Of a DNA stretch of 64,000 nucleotides, positions 54,682-62,070 are shown piece after piece; the stretch's first letter is position 1, and the number at the start of each line of letters is the position of its first letter. The stretch lies in the NCBI GenBank assembly GCA_965232165.1, contig CBDDOY010000001.1, positions 2,057,360-2,121,359 of the forward strand. Direction: 5' to 3'. The notes beneath the pieces were generated by a model that searched no databases, was not told where the DNA came from, and saw only the letters and a program-made list of their open reading frames with translations. Origin of the DNA: UBA2779 sp965232165 (GTDB lineage Bacteria > Spirochaetota > Spirochaetia > DSM-2461). Both the position numbers and the translations under genes were made by a program.

Positions 54682-54816
54682 GGGCACCTCTAAAAACCCC
54701 CTGAATCATCCAAACCTGGGTTCCGAAAGAAACCTGGAACTGTTATACTGATTAGCATGAAAAAAAGGACGTTTTCCCGATTCAAGGGTTATAAAACTAT
54801 TTTTTTAGAGCTACCC
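54682..54816. repeat. MITE-C copy 2 carrying an outward promoter
   Basis: Starts GGGCACCTCTAAAAACC and ends TTTTTTTAGAGCTACCC. Nearly identical to copy 1, with TTCCGA (54721-54726), 17 bases, TATACT (54744-54749). It is the first part of tandem unit 2. Confidence 0.75.
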
Positions 54817-54836
54817 TATAGATTAAGGAGGAATAT

Positions 54837-56618
54837 ATGAAAAGAGGATTTTTAGTGTTTCTGGCTCTGTCAGCAGTCTTCGTACCGCTGTTGCTTTCCT
54901 GCGTCGGTGCAGAAAGTACCACGACCTATACGCTAACATTTAATAGCGGAGGAGGGAGCGCTGTGGCATCCCAGAGTGTCGAATCAGGCGGGAAAGCGTC
55001 CCGTCCGGAAGATCCGCAGCGGGCAGGGTACAGACTTGAAAACTGGTACGTCGAAGACAGCCTTCAGACCGTCTATGATTTCGAACAGTCGGTAACCGAA
55101 AGCATAACACTCTATGCTGCGTGGCACCATGAATTGAAATCAGTTATAGTAAGCGGCACGGTACCTTCGGATCTGAGCAAATACGGCTCGCTTGTCCAGA
55201 CTGTGTTTGAGCCCTATACAGCCGGTGCAGCCGATGCCGCCATAGTAGCCAGATATGTCGCTGCTTCTTCGCAAGGGGATGGGGACGCAAGCAGCTGGGC
55301 GAATGCCGCAGGAGACATAAAGACAACTATGGATAATATTGATGATGCGGGGGCAGACAAGATTTATCTTGTGCTGCTGGCGTCAGGAACACACACGCCG
55401 GCAGACACCCTCGCAATGAAAAACCATGTGGCCATAGTCGGGGGATGGAATGAATGGGAACACACCGGAACGAGCACAATAAGCGGGGACAATGCAAGGG
55501 TTGTCTTTAGTAACAACGGTATAGACCAAACAGCCCTGCTCTATGGAGTAACAATTGCTAATGGGAAGTCGAGTGGTAATGGCGGCGGAATGGAGAACGA
55601 TAACTCTTCGCCCACCCTGAGCCATGTCACGTTCTCCGGCAATGCGGCAAGCAGCATCGGCGGCGGAATGTATAACAATAAATCTTCGCCCACCCTGAGC
55701 CATGTCACGTTCTCCGGCAATACGGGAAACTACGGCGGCGGAATGTATAACGGTTCCTCTTCGCCCACCCTGAGCCATGTCACGTTCTCCGGCAATGCGG
55801 CAAGCAGCATCGGCGGCGGAATGTATAACGGTTCCTCTTCGCCCACCCTGAGCCATGTCACGTTCACCGGCAATACGGCGACAGGCGACGGCGGCGGCGG
55901 AATGAGTAACTTGAACTCTTCGCCCACCCTGAGCCATGTCACGTTCACCGGCAATACGGCGACAGGCGACGGCGGCGGAATGTATAACGGTTCCTCTTCG
56001 CCCACCCTGAGTCATGTTACGTTCACCGGCAATACGGCAACCCATGGCGGCGGAATGTATAACGACAACGATGGAGCAAGCGGCCCCACCATCGTGAACT
56101 CGCTGTTCTGGAGCAATAAAGGCGGCGCAACTCCAACAACCGTTGGCCAGCAGATCTACATGCACAATGACACAAATAGCGGTGCTGAGAACATGACCAT
56201 CGCCTTCAGCCTGGTGCAGCACGGGATAGAAGCGACTTCCGATGGTAATGCGAATGACGGACTCGGTATTGGCGGCGGCGAGGCTCAGGTAACTGTGACT
56301 CAGGCCAATAATATCAATGGGGATCCCAAGCTGGCTGACGATTTGGCTGATAACGGCGGGTTTGTGCAGACGATTGCGCTACTGGAAAACAGTGCCGCAA
56401 TCGACAAAGGCGTGTATGTGCGGCGGTCCGGAACGGTAGACAGTTTTACCTTCTACTACAGTGAGGATAGCACAAACTGGTTTACTGATTTGACACTCAG
56501 CAGTTCTACAACTCTTCACGGAAATGCAATAGACCTTACCGCAACCGACGCGCGGGGCTACACGCGGAGCAGCCGTCCCGACATCGGCGCTTACGAGTAC
56601 GGCGGTACAGCTCCTTAG
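54837..56618 (+). CDS. Surface lipoprotein with InlB-type repeat and beta-helix repeats (copy 2)
   Basis: 593 residues, nearly identical to the protein at 52568 outside the repeat region. Lipobox LLLSC, InlB-like repeat and C-terminal segment are as in copy 1. It has six SSPTLSHVTF repeats instead of five, different repeat order and linkers (NAASSIGGGMYN, NTATGDGGGGMSN), and a small insertion near 130 (AGAADAAIVARYVAASSQGDG). The differences cluster where the DNA repeats are, as expected from slippage or recombination between the two genes. Confidence 0.85.
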   Translation: MKRGFLVFLALSAVFVPLLLSCVGAESTTTYTLTFNSGGGSAVASQSVESGGKASRPEDPQRAGYRLENWYVEDSLQTVYDFEQSVTESITLYAAWHHELKSVIVSGTVPSDLSKYGSLVQTVFEPYTAGAADAAIVARYVAASSQGDGDASSWANAAGDIKTTMDNIDDAGADKIYLVLLASGTHTPADTLAMKNHVAIVGGWNEWEHTGTSTISGDNARVVFSNNGIDQTALLYGVTIANGKSSGNGGGMENDNSSPTLSHVTFSGNAASSIGGGMYNNKSSPTLSHVTFSGNTGNYGGGMYNGSSSPTLSHVTFSGNAASSIGGGMYNGSSSPTLSHVTFTGNTATGDGGGGMSNLNSSPTLSHVTFTGNTATGDGGGMYNGSSSPTLSHVTFTGNTATHGGGMYNDNDGASGPTIVNSLFWSNKGGATPTTVGQQIYMHNDTNSGAENMTIAFSLVQHGIEATSDGNANDGLGIGGGEAQVTVTQANNINGDPKLADDLADNGGFVQTIALLENSAAIDKGVYVRRSGTVDSFTFYYSEDSTNWFTDLTLSSSTTLHGNAIDLTATDARGYTRSSRPDIGAYEYGGTAP

Positions 56619-56911
56619 AGGAGCACTGCAGAGCACCCATGGTGCTCAGCTTTGAAGGATATGCAGGCAGCCTCCATTGTGCGGATAGTGTCTGCGCCGG
56701 CAGAATCTGTTTCTGTCGGCGCAGAGTCGAAGCGTCCTTTGCGGTTGCATGTTTCGTACTGCGCCAGCCCGTGAGGGATAGCAAGGTGGCCGTGAGGCCG
56801 GTCTTCCAGGGGCATACCGGAACAATAGCGGAGCCTGGAGCGACAAAATGGAGTTGCCGGTAAAAGACTTTGCGGGTGGAAGCTATGCGGTCGGCTGGCC
56901 TTATCTGGAGG

Positions 56912-56955
56912 TGGAATTATCCCCGATATAACGACAATCAGTTAAGCCACACGTT
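56912..56955 (-). mobile_element. IS3-family end fragment (copy 2)
   Basis: Same TGGAATTATCCCC terminus and ERVA-stop codons as at 54566, but truncated at CGTT (56952-56955), where the integrase fragment starts. The conserved tail 56619-56911 before it matches 54272-54565. Confidence 0.7.
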
Positions 56956-57151
56956 GGGCAAGATGACTTAAAAAAGCACGTACTTCGCTTGTTCCCATAG
57001 TTCCAGGATGCTTTTTCTGGTGGAAGTAGATGAAGCGCCGGACCCAGTATACGTAGGATTTTTTCGTGCGGTAGGCATAGTGCTTCACTCGTAGCGCAGC
57101 GCGAAGCTGATCCAGCAATTTGGGGCTTTGAAGAGTGGCTCGGTCATTCAT
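56942..57151 (-). pseudogene. intI: Integron integrase 5' fragment (left copy)
   Basis: The minus strand encodes MNDRATLQSPKLLDQLRAAL, then RVKHYAYRTKKSYVYWVRRF and EVRAFLSHLAQ. This is the N-terminal SAM-like domain of tyrosine recombinases of the integron (IntI) class. It breaks at GCCCAAC (56953-56959, GTTGGGC on the plus strand), and the catalytic domain is absent. The last residues RVA and the stop belong to the IS fragment. The 228-bp block 56953-57180 is repeated at 60138-60365. Confidence 0.82.
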
Positions 57152-57180
57152 ATGTAATAGTAAACGAGGAGAATCCGGCA

Positions 57181-57257
57181 ATTGATTCAATATACCGACA
57201 GAAATGGAGTATTGAAGGAAGCTATATTCGATATTGCAGTACACTCAGTAGTTGGCC
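57181..57257 (+). other. Candidate attI region and first cassette junction
   Basis: Directly upstream of the intI 5' end, where attI sites lie. GTTGGCC at 57251-57257 is one base off the GTTRRRY core, and the first cassette's ATG follows eight bases later, as is usual for cassettes. Needs comparison with known attI sites. Confidence 0.4.
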
Positions 57258-57264
57258 AGTCACT

Positions 57265-58614
57265 ATGAAACTCAAGAACCTATTTCATGGGCTCGGTGAA
57301 GGTCAGGTAATGCGCGACATTACCTCCGCCGCGTTGGGCGAAGATCGCGGCGGCCCTCTTTTCAATCTCTTCTCTTACATTTTCGCCCCGGACTTCGACA
57401 AGCTCTTTGACGCTTGCACGGATGTCGACAGGGAACTAATCACTTACGTTCGCGCGATGTCGACCAGTCTCCCGCCGGAAACAGTGCGGAAGGCCTATCA
57501 GGATATTGCAGACTCCAGGCTCAACGCCCACAGACTGTCCTTGGTCAATGTTATCAAGAGATTCCAGTGGTCACACAGATCTTTCACGAAACGGTTCGAC
57601 CCGGATTTACGCGTTCTCGTGGATGACGCTCAGGCGCGTATTACATTTAGGACAGACAGGGAGGTGGTCCGCGTAGACCAACCCGAGCTGCTGTGGGACT
57701 GCAATAAGGTTTCCGTCAGTGAAGAGGAGCACAGGACCACTTGTAGGATCCATGGCAAAGCAGATGGCGAAAAGATGGGTGAGCTATTTGGAAAGAGTCT
57801 GGTCGCCATTCATTACGATGGGGTTGAAGTCCTCTGGCGGGATCTCGACGACTTCTGGCCCCCATCTATCGACGCTTTCCATCTCGTGGAAAACCTTCGG
57901 GGCAACGGGGTCCTTAACCAGAATATCGAAAGTGTGCTTGACGTCGGAGCAGGTACGGGCTTCCTCGGTTTGTGGCTCGCGAGACACAATCCCAGTGTGA
58001 AGCGCCTCTACTTGTCCGAATGGCTTCTCACGCCGCTCCTTTTTGCCACATGCAACGCCATCGAACTCTCGCAGACGCTGGGAGATCGACGAGTCGAGTG
58101 CTGGCCTCTGCTTGGTATTTACACGCTTTGGCCGAATCGACACCGGGTCTGGCGGGACACACCCGTTGATCTGCTGGTGTGCAATCCACCGTACCTCCCT
58201 TTGCCAGGGAACGCCACTGAGCAGTGGTTGACTGAGGTTGTAGCAGGTACGGAATTGCTCCAGTATTTGATCAAGCACGGGTTCTCTCACGCCAAGGAAG
58301 TGTACCTCGCCTGGTCCGACCTGGCTTTGCCCGAGGCGCGTGCGGCCAAGAAGCAGGCTGGTGTGGACTGGGAACAGGTAGGAAAGGAATCCCGTGTTCC
58401 CTTCAGAATTCCCAAGGTGTTACGTGACGCCAGCTGCATAGAATACCTGAAGTCCCGGGGTCTGGAGGAATGTGACGGGTACCACAAGTACTATCACATT
58501 GTGAGAACCTACAGACTCATAAGAGGCAACAAACGGATGGAGAAGCGACTTGCGAAACCGCGCCAAGCGCGGCTTCGCAAGCGTCTCATCCGTAGCGTTC
58601 GGCAAAAAGAATGA
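57265..58614 (+). CDS. Class I SAM-dependent methyltransferase (NPPY type) in an integron cassette
   Basis: 449 residues. An N-terminal region of about 210 residues of unknown fold is followed by the methyltransferase core: SAM motif I LDVGAGTGFLGLWLA near 225-239 and motif IV CNPPYLPLPGN near 306-316. NPPY methylates exocyclic amines of adenine in DNA or Gln in proteins. The C-terminus is very basic (about 425-449, KRMEKRLAKPRQARLRKRL), which suggests nucleic-acid binding. It overlaps the nuclease gene by four bases (ATGA), so the two are co-translated. A DNA-modification role is likely; protein or rRNA methylation is possible. Confidence 0.82.
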   Translation: MKLKNLFHGLGEGQVMRDITSAALGEDRGGPLFNLFSYIFAPDFDKLFDACTDVDRELITYVRAMSTSLPPETVRKAYQDIADSRLNAHRLSLVNVIKRFQWSHRSFTKRFDPDLRVLVDDAQARITFRTDREVVRVDQPELLWDCNKVSVSEEEHRTTCRIHGKADGEKMGELFGKSLVAIHYDGVEVLWRDLDDFWPPSIDAFHLVENLRGNGVLNQNIESVLDVGAGTGFLGLWLARHNPSVKRLYLSEWLLTPLLFATCNAIELSQTLGDRRVECWPLLGIYTLWPNRHRVWRDTPVDLLVCNPPYLPLPGNATEQWLTEVVAGTELLQYLIKHGFSHAKEVYLAWSDLALPEARAAKKQAGVDWEQVGKESRVPFRIPKVLRDASCIEYLKSRGLEECDGYHKYYHIVRTYRLIRGNKRMEKRLAKPRQARLRKRLIRSVRQKE

Positions 58615-59396
58615 ACGTGCGAGAAAAGGCAATCGAACAACTTGATGCTCTGATAGAGGAGATCGAAGCTCTGCGTGGCCATCTCCAGACTGACCCAGAG
58701 CACATTCGGTGGCACCAGAAGGTGATCCGGTTTCTGACCAGGACGTTTGGCCAGCGGTCAGCGGCCTATCAGAATTTCGTCCGTATATCCTGGCATTTCC
58801 GCGGCACTCGGCCGGTCACCATCTATGAGGTGGATCAGCCGGGCATGGGGCGCGAGAGGTATGACACCCACGCATATGCCAAGGCGCAGGATGTTGCGTT
58901 GGGGATTCTGCTGTCAGCACGGGATGAACTAGAGGAGGCACAGTCGATCGAGGACGTGTATCAAGGCAAGAACACCGCACCTGAAGCGAGTGAGATTGTA
59001 TCGATCATCAGCTTAGCTGACAAGAAACTCAGAAAGGTAATTCGTCAGCCACCAACCAAGGAAGCCGAGGTCCAGGATGCTTTCGAGAATCTCCTCGTAG
59101 GTGCTGATATTGCTTACAAGCGGGAAGCTCCTCAAATCACCTACTCGTCCAAACAATACCGACCAGACTTCGTCGTGCCGACTGCAGACCTCGTCATCGA
59201 GATTAAGCTCTGCAGCAAGCCGGGGCACGAGAAGGAACGCATCGCGGAAATCAACGACGATATTCTTGCCTACGAAACCACTTGGGGGAATCAGCTCTTC
59301 GTCGTCTATGATATCGGAACGATACGGGACGTAGATACGTTCAAGGGTTCTTTGGAGGCGAATGACAGCGTCATTGTGTGCGTCGTAAAGCATTGA
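58611..59396 (+). CDS. PD-(D/E)XK nuclease-like protein in the same cassette
   Basis: 261 residues. The N-terminal half (1-135) is helical, with EKAIEQLDALIEEIEALRGHL, and contains a small domain of unknown fold. The C-terminal half is restriction-endonuclease-like, with YRPDFVVPTADLVIEIKLCS: Asp, ten residues, then Glu-Ile-Lys, the PD-(D/E)XK active-site spacing. It should cut DNA. Coupled to a methyltransferase, it is a candidate restriction-modification or related defence pair. It could also be a DNA-processing nuclease. Confidence 0.8.
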   Translation: MNVREKAIEQLDALIEEIEALRGHLQTDPEHIRWHQKVIRFLTRTFGQRSAAYQNFVRISWHFRGTRPVTIYEVDQPGMGRERYDTHAYAKAQDVALGILLSARDELEEAQSIEDVYQGKNTAPEASEIVSIISLADKKLRKVIRQPPTKEAEVQDAFENLLVGADIAYKREAPQITYSSKQYRPDFVVPTADLVIEIKLCSKPGHEKERIAEINDDILAYETTWGNQLFVVYDIGTIRDVDTFKGSLEANDSVIVCVVKH

Positions 59397-59401
59397 CCGG
59401 T

Positions 59402-59471
59402 GCCGAACATCCGGCTTCACCAGACGGCCTACGCTGCGCTCCGTAAAAACCAGTGAGTTCAAACGTTAGGT
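59402..59471 (+). other. attC site of cassette 1
   Basis: GCCGAAC (59402-59408, close to RYYYAAC) and GTTAGGT (59465-59471, fits GTTRRRY) bound a 70-base imperfect inverted repeat just after the nuclease stop (CGGCTTCACCAGACGG against CCGTAAAAACCAGTGAG). Cassette 1 would run from about 57252 to 59465. Confidence 0.7.
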
Positions 59472-59508
59472 CGCTCTGGTGGAATGCTCAAGCGTAGCAG
59501 GAACGCAA

Positions 59509-59537
59509 TTGAAAGTTCAGATTTTTTCCACTATAAT
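59509..59537 (+). promoter_or_regulatory. Cassette-borne promoter
   Basis: TTGAAA (59509-59514), 17 bases, TATAAT (59532-59537), followed by AGGGGG and the ATG at 59553. A strong sigma-70-type match. Many toxin-antitoxin cassettes carry their own promoter. Confidence 0.75.
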
Positions 59538-59552
59538 TAGATAGGGGGCAGA

Positions 59553-59801
59553 ATGCCAGTAATAACGAGATTCTTTGGAATAGTCATAAAGATGTACTTC
59601 AGCGAACATGGCGTCCCACATTTTCACGCAGTTTACAATGAATACAACGGTGTTTTCGACATCAAAACGCTGGAGATGATTGAGGGAGATCTGACATCGA
59701 AAGCTCAATCTCTTGTTATAGAGTGGGCGAAAATGTACAAGGATGATCTGCTTTCGATGTGGAACTCCCGGGAATTCCGCAAACTGCCAGGTCTCGAATA
59801 G
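59553..59801 (+). CDS. DUF4160 family protein
   Basis: 82 residues with the family start MPVITRFFGIVIKMYFSEHG and PHFHAVYNEYNGVFDI (the His-rich strand), ending in LLSMWNSREFRKLPGL. Usually encoded next to a DUF2442 protein, as here (one-base spacing). The pair is suspected to be a toxin-antitoxin or metal-linked module; no activity is established that I know of. Own promoter and GGGGG ribosome site. Confidence 0.9.
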   Translation: MPVITRFFGIVIKMYFSEHGVPHFHAVYNEYNGVFDIKTLEMIEGDLTSKAQSLVIEWAKMYKDDLLSMWNSREFRKLPGLE

Positions 59802-59802
59802 A

Positions 59803-60048
59803 ATGAAATACCCGAAGATCACACGTGTCGTCCCCCTTCGCAACAATGAACTAGAAGTCCTTTTCGAAAATGGCACAACTAAAATCTATGACTGCACGCC
59901 CCTCCTCAAGGAAAGCGTTTTTGAGCCCCTAAAAAACAGCTACCTATTCAAACAAGTTCACGTCGACACCGGAGGATATGGTATCATCTGGAATGATGAC
60001 ATCGACCTAGCCGAATCTGAACTTTGGGTCAACGGAAAGACAACCTGA
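59803..60048 (+). CDS. DUF2442 family protein
   Basis: 81 residues from ATG 59803 (KYPKITRVVPLRNNELEVLF, GTTKIYDCTPLL, GYGIIWNDDIDLAESELWVNG), the DUF2442 pattern. The frame opens earlier, within the DUF4160 gene, but the family begins at this ATG. Translated immediately after DUF4160. Last gene of cassette 2. Confidence 0.9.
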   Translation: MKYPKITRVVPLRNNELEVLFENGTTKIYDCTPLLKESVFEPLKNSYLFKQVHVDTGGYGIIWNDDIDLAESELWVNGKTT

Positions 60049-60084
60049 CCACGCATCAGAACATTCTGAGTACAAACCAGAGCG

Positions 60085-60144
60085 GCCTAACAAGGCGCTT
60101 AACACGGACGCGGCTATGCCACGCCGGTTAGTTTACCGTTGGGC
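60085..60144 (+). other. attC site of cassette 2
   Basis: GCCTAAC (60085-60091, RYYYAAC) and GTTGGGC (60138-60144, GTTRRRY) bound 60 bases with AAGGCGCTTAAC on the left and GGTTAGTTTACC on the right, around a CGGACGCGGC-TAT-GCCACGCCG centre. This is a textbook short attC. Its right core is shared with the following intI fragment. Confidence 0.85.
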
Positions 60145-60336
60145 AAGATGACTTAAAAAAGCACGTACTTCGCTTGTTCCCATAGTTCCAGGATGCTTTT
60201 TCTGGTGGAAGTAGATGAAGCGCCGGACCCAGTATACGTAGGATTTTTTCGTGCGGTAGGCATAGTGCTTCACTCGTAGCGCAGCGCGAAGCTGATCCAG
60301 CAATTTGGGGCTTTGAAGAGTGGCTCGGTCATTCAT
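60133..60336 (-). pseudogene. intI: Integron integrase 5' fragment (right copy)
   Basis: Encodes the same N-terminal IntI-like fragment as 56942-57151; the 228 bases 60138-60365 are identical by eye to 56953-57180. It again breaks at GCCCAAC, this time joined to the attC of cassette 2. Beyond 60365 the upstream sequence differs from the left copy. No catalytic domain anywhere in the window. Confidence 0.82.
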
Positions 60337-60500
60337 ATGTAATAGTAAACGAGGAGAATCCGGCATCAATTGGATGAACAGGAGTGCATGAATAGAGGGT
60401 ATACTGCTCTACAGGGACTGTCAGAGAAACTGTGCAAACGTCCCTGAAGCATGTTAAACTGAAGTTTCCACCAAACAAATAGCATAAATCATTCCCATAT

Positions 60501-60856
60501 AGTGGATATTTCCTTACCGCTAAGCTTCTGGGCATTGCATACTGCACACGGCCCATGTATCCATAATACAGCAGGTTCCGGGGCTTGTTATTTGTGGCGG
60601 GGTGTGTCAACAGATTATTATGCCGCATGAGCTTGCCGGCATGGCTGAATTTGAGGTATCCTTAGCCGTAAAGGCGGAATTAACCATGCGGAATCAATGC
60701 CTCGCTGCTGCGGACCCCGAACTTCATATAGCCGTTATCGATGAATTAACGCGCCAGCGGAATAGGCTGGAACTTATAGCGTCTGAGAACCTTGTTTCAC
60801 AAGCCGTTCTTGAAGCCGCGGGTTCTGTTCTTACCAATAAGTATGCCGAGGGTTAT
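60501..60856. repeat. Right 356-bp direct repeat (glyA promoter and 5' end)
   Basis: Counterpart of 35779-36134, differing at one position (CTTCTGGG here). It spans the putative glyA promoter and the first 57 codons. Sequence left of it (60366-60500) is island DNA with no gene. Confidence 0.92.
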
Positions 60857-61999
60857 CCCTCAAAACGTTATTACGGGGGCTGTGAATATGTCGATACCGC
60901 CGAAGAATTAGCACGAAACAGGGCAAAGGAATTGTTTGACGCCGAATATGTCAATGTTCAGCCTCATTCTGGGAGTCAAGCCAATATGGGGGCTTACAGG
61001 GCGGTATTGCAGCCTGGAGATACGATACTCGGCATGAATTTGGCTCACGGCGGCCATCTCACTCATGGCTCACCGGTGAGTTTTTCAGGAAAGGATTATA
61101 GAATTGTCAGCTATGGTGTCACTAGAGAGAGTGAAACGATAGATTATGATAAGTTGTCCGATCTCGCCCATGAACACAAGCCTAGGGTTATCGTCGCCGG
61201 GGCCTCGGCCTATCCCCGCATATTGGATTTCGAGAGGTTCCGTGCGATCGCGGACGAAACAGGGGCCTTTCTTATCACGGACATGGCCCACATAGCTGGA
61301 CTTGTCGCTGCGGGAGAGCATCCATCGCCGATTCATCATGCCCATATTACAACGACGACGACACATAAAACCCTTCGCGGACCACGTGGAGGAATGATTC
61401 TCATCGGGAAGGATTGTGAGAATGACATGGGCATAGTCGCCCCGAAATCCGGGCGGGTGAAGCGGCTGGGCGAGATTGTCGATAGTGTCGTCTTTCCAGG
61501 TATACAGGGCGGCCCGCTCATGCACATCATTGCCGCAAAAGCGGCGGCCTTTAAGGAAGCCCTGTCGCCTGAGTTCAATGCTTATCAGGCTCAAGTTGTT
61601 AAGAATGCCAAAGTCTTGGCTAAGACTCTCGTGGACAATGGGTTAAGACTTGTTTCAGGAGGAACGGACAATCACCTCATGCTCGTCGATCTTAATCCTG
61701 TCGGAGTTACAGGAATAGATGCCGAAACATGGTTGGACAAGGCGGGGATGACAGTCAACAAAAACGCCATTCCCTTTGATCCTAAGCCGCCTCGCGTCTC
61801 TTCGGGCATACGCGTGGGGACACCTTCTATTACCACTCGTGGTATGGGAGAGAAGGAAATGATTCAAATCGCTGATTTCATGGTTGAAGCGCTTAAATCG
61901 GCGGGTGATGAGGGCATTCTGTTGGGCATCTCCGAACAGGTAAAAAAATTGTGTGATCAGTTCCCAATCTATACACAGAATGCCGCTGCCCATGATTAA
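60686..61999 (+). CDS. glyA: Serine hydroxymethyltransferase
   Basis: Makes glycine and methylene-THF from serine. 437 residues from ATG 60686 (AAAGG upstream), close to the usual 420. Family motifs: LELIASENLVSQAVLEA, KRYYGGCEYVD, QPHSGSQANM, the PLP lysine in TTTTTHKTLRGPRGG, and FPGIQGGPLMH. The frame is open back to GTG 60602 and ATG 60620, which would add up to 28 residues. The first 171 bases are duplicated at the far side of the island; this is the only functional copy. Confidence 0.95.
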   Translation: MRNQCLAAADPELHIAVIDELTRQRNRLELIASENLVSQAVLEAAGSVLTNKYAEGYPSKRYYGGCEYVDTAEELARNRAKELFDAEYVNVQPHSGSQANMGAYRAVLQPGDTILGMNLAHGGHLTHGSPVSFSGKDYRIVSYGVTRESETIDYDKLSDLAHEHKPRVIVAGASAYPRILDFERFRAIADETGAFLITDMAHIAGLVAAGEHPSPIHHAHITTTTTHKTLRGPRGGMILIGKDCENDMGIVAPKSGRVKRLGEIVDSVVFPGIQGGPLMHIIAAKAAAFKEALSPEFNAYQAQVVKNAKVLAKTLVDNGLRLVSGGTDNHLMLVDLNPVGVTGIDAETWLDKAGMTVNKNAIPFDPKPPRVSSGIRVGTPSITTRGMGEKEMIQIADFMVEALKSAGDEGILLGISEQVKKLCDQFPIYTQNAAAHD

Positions 62000-62000
62000 C

Positions 62001-62030
62001 TTGACAGGAGTGAGATTCGATCCTTATACT
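62001..62030 (+). promoter_or_regulatory. Promoter upstream of the cyclic-nucleotide-binding protein gene
   Basis: TTGACA (62001-62006), then TTATAC after 17 bases or TATACT (62025-62030) after 18. It starts two bases after the glyA stop codon, so the next gene is transcribed separately. Confidence 0.75.
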
Positions 62031-62070
62031 GTCACTGAGTGAATAGCAATCCCAGGAATATGGAGAAGGC

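Larger units (their letters stand above)
52412..56955. repeat. 2.27-kb tandem duplication of a lipoprotein unit
   Basis: Unit 1 (52412-54681) and unit 2 (54682-56955) share the same order: MITE-C with promoter, ribosome site GGAGGAATAT, lipoprotein gene, about 290 bases of conserved tail with two hairpins, and an IS3-family end fragment. Sequences outside the variable repeats are nearly identical. In unit 1 the IS fragment runs on to 54680; in unit 2 it is cut at CGTT, where the integrase fragment begins. Confidence 0.85.
35779..60856. mobile_element. Genomic island flanked by 356-bp direct repeats of the glyA 5' region
   Basis: The block 35779-36134 recurs at 60501-60856 with one visible mismatch (CTTCCGGG against CTTCTGGG). 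The two are exactly 24,722 bases apart. Left of the left copy and right of the right copy is ordinary chromosome. Between them lie the inositol-type cluster, the tandem lipoprotein units and the integron remnant, which look more AT-rich or otherwise unlike the flanks. The left glyA is cut off, while the right one is intact and keeps about 100 bases of upstream sequence. This is what single-crossover insertion of a circle carrying the glyA 5' end would leave. I see no functional integrase or conjugation gene. Confidence 0.75.
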
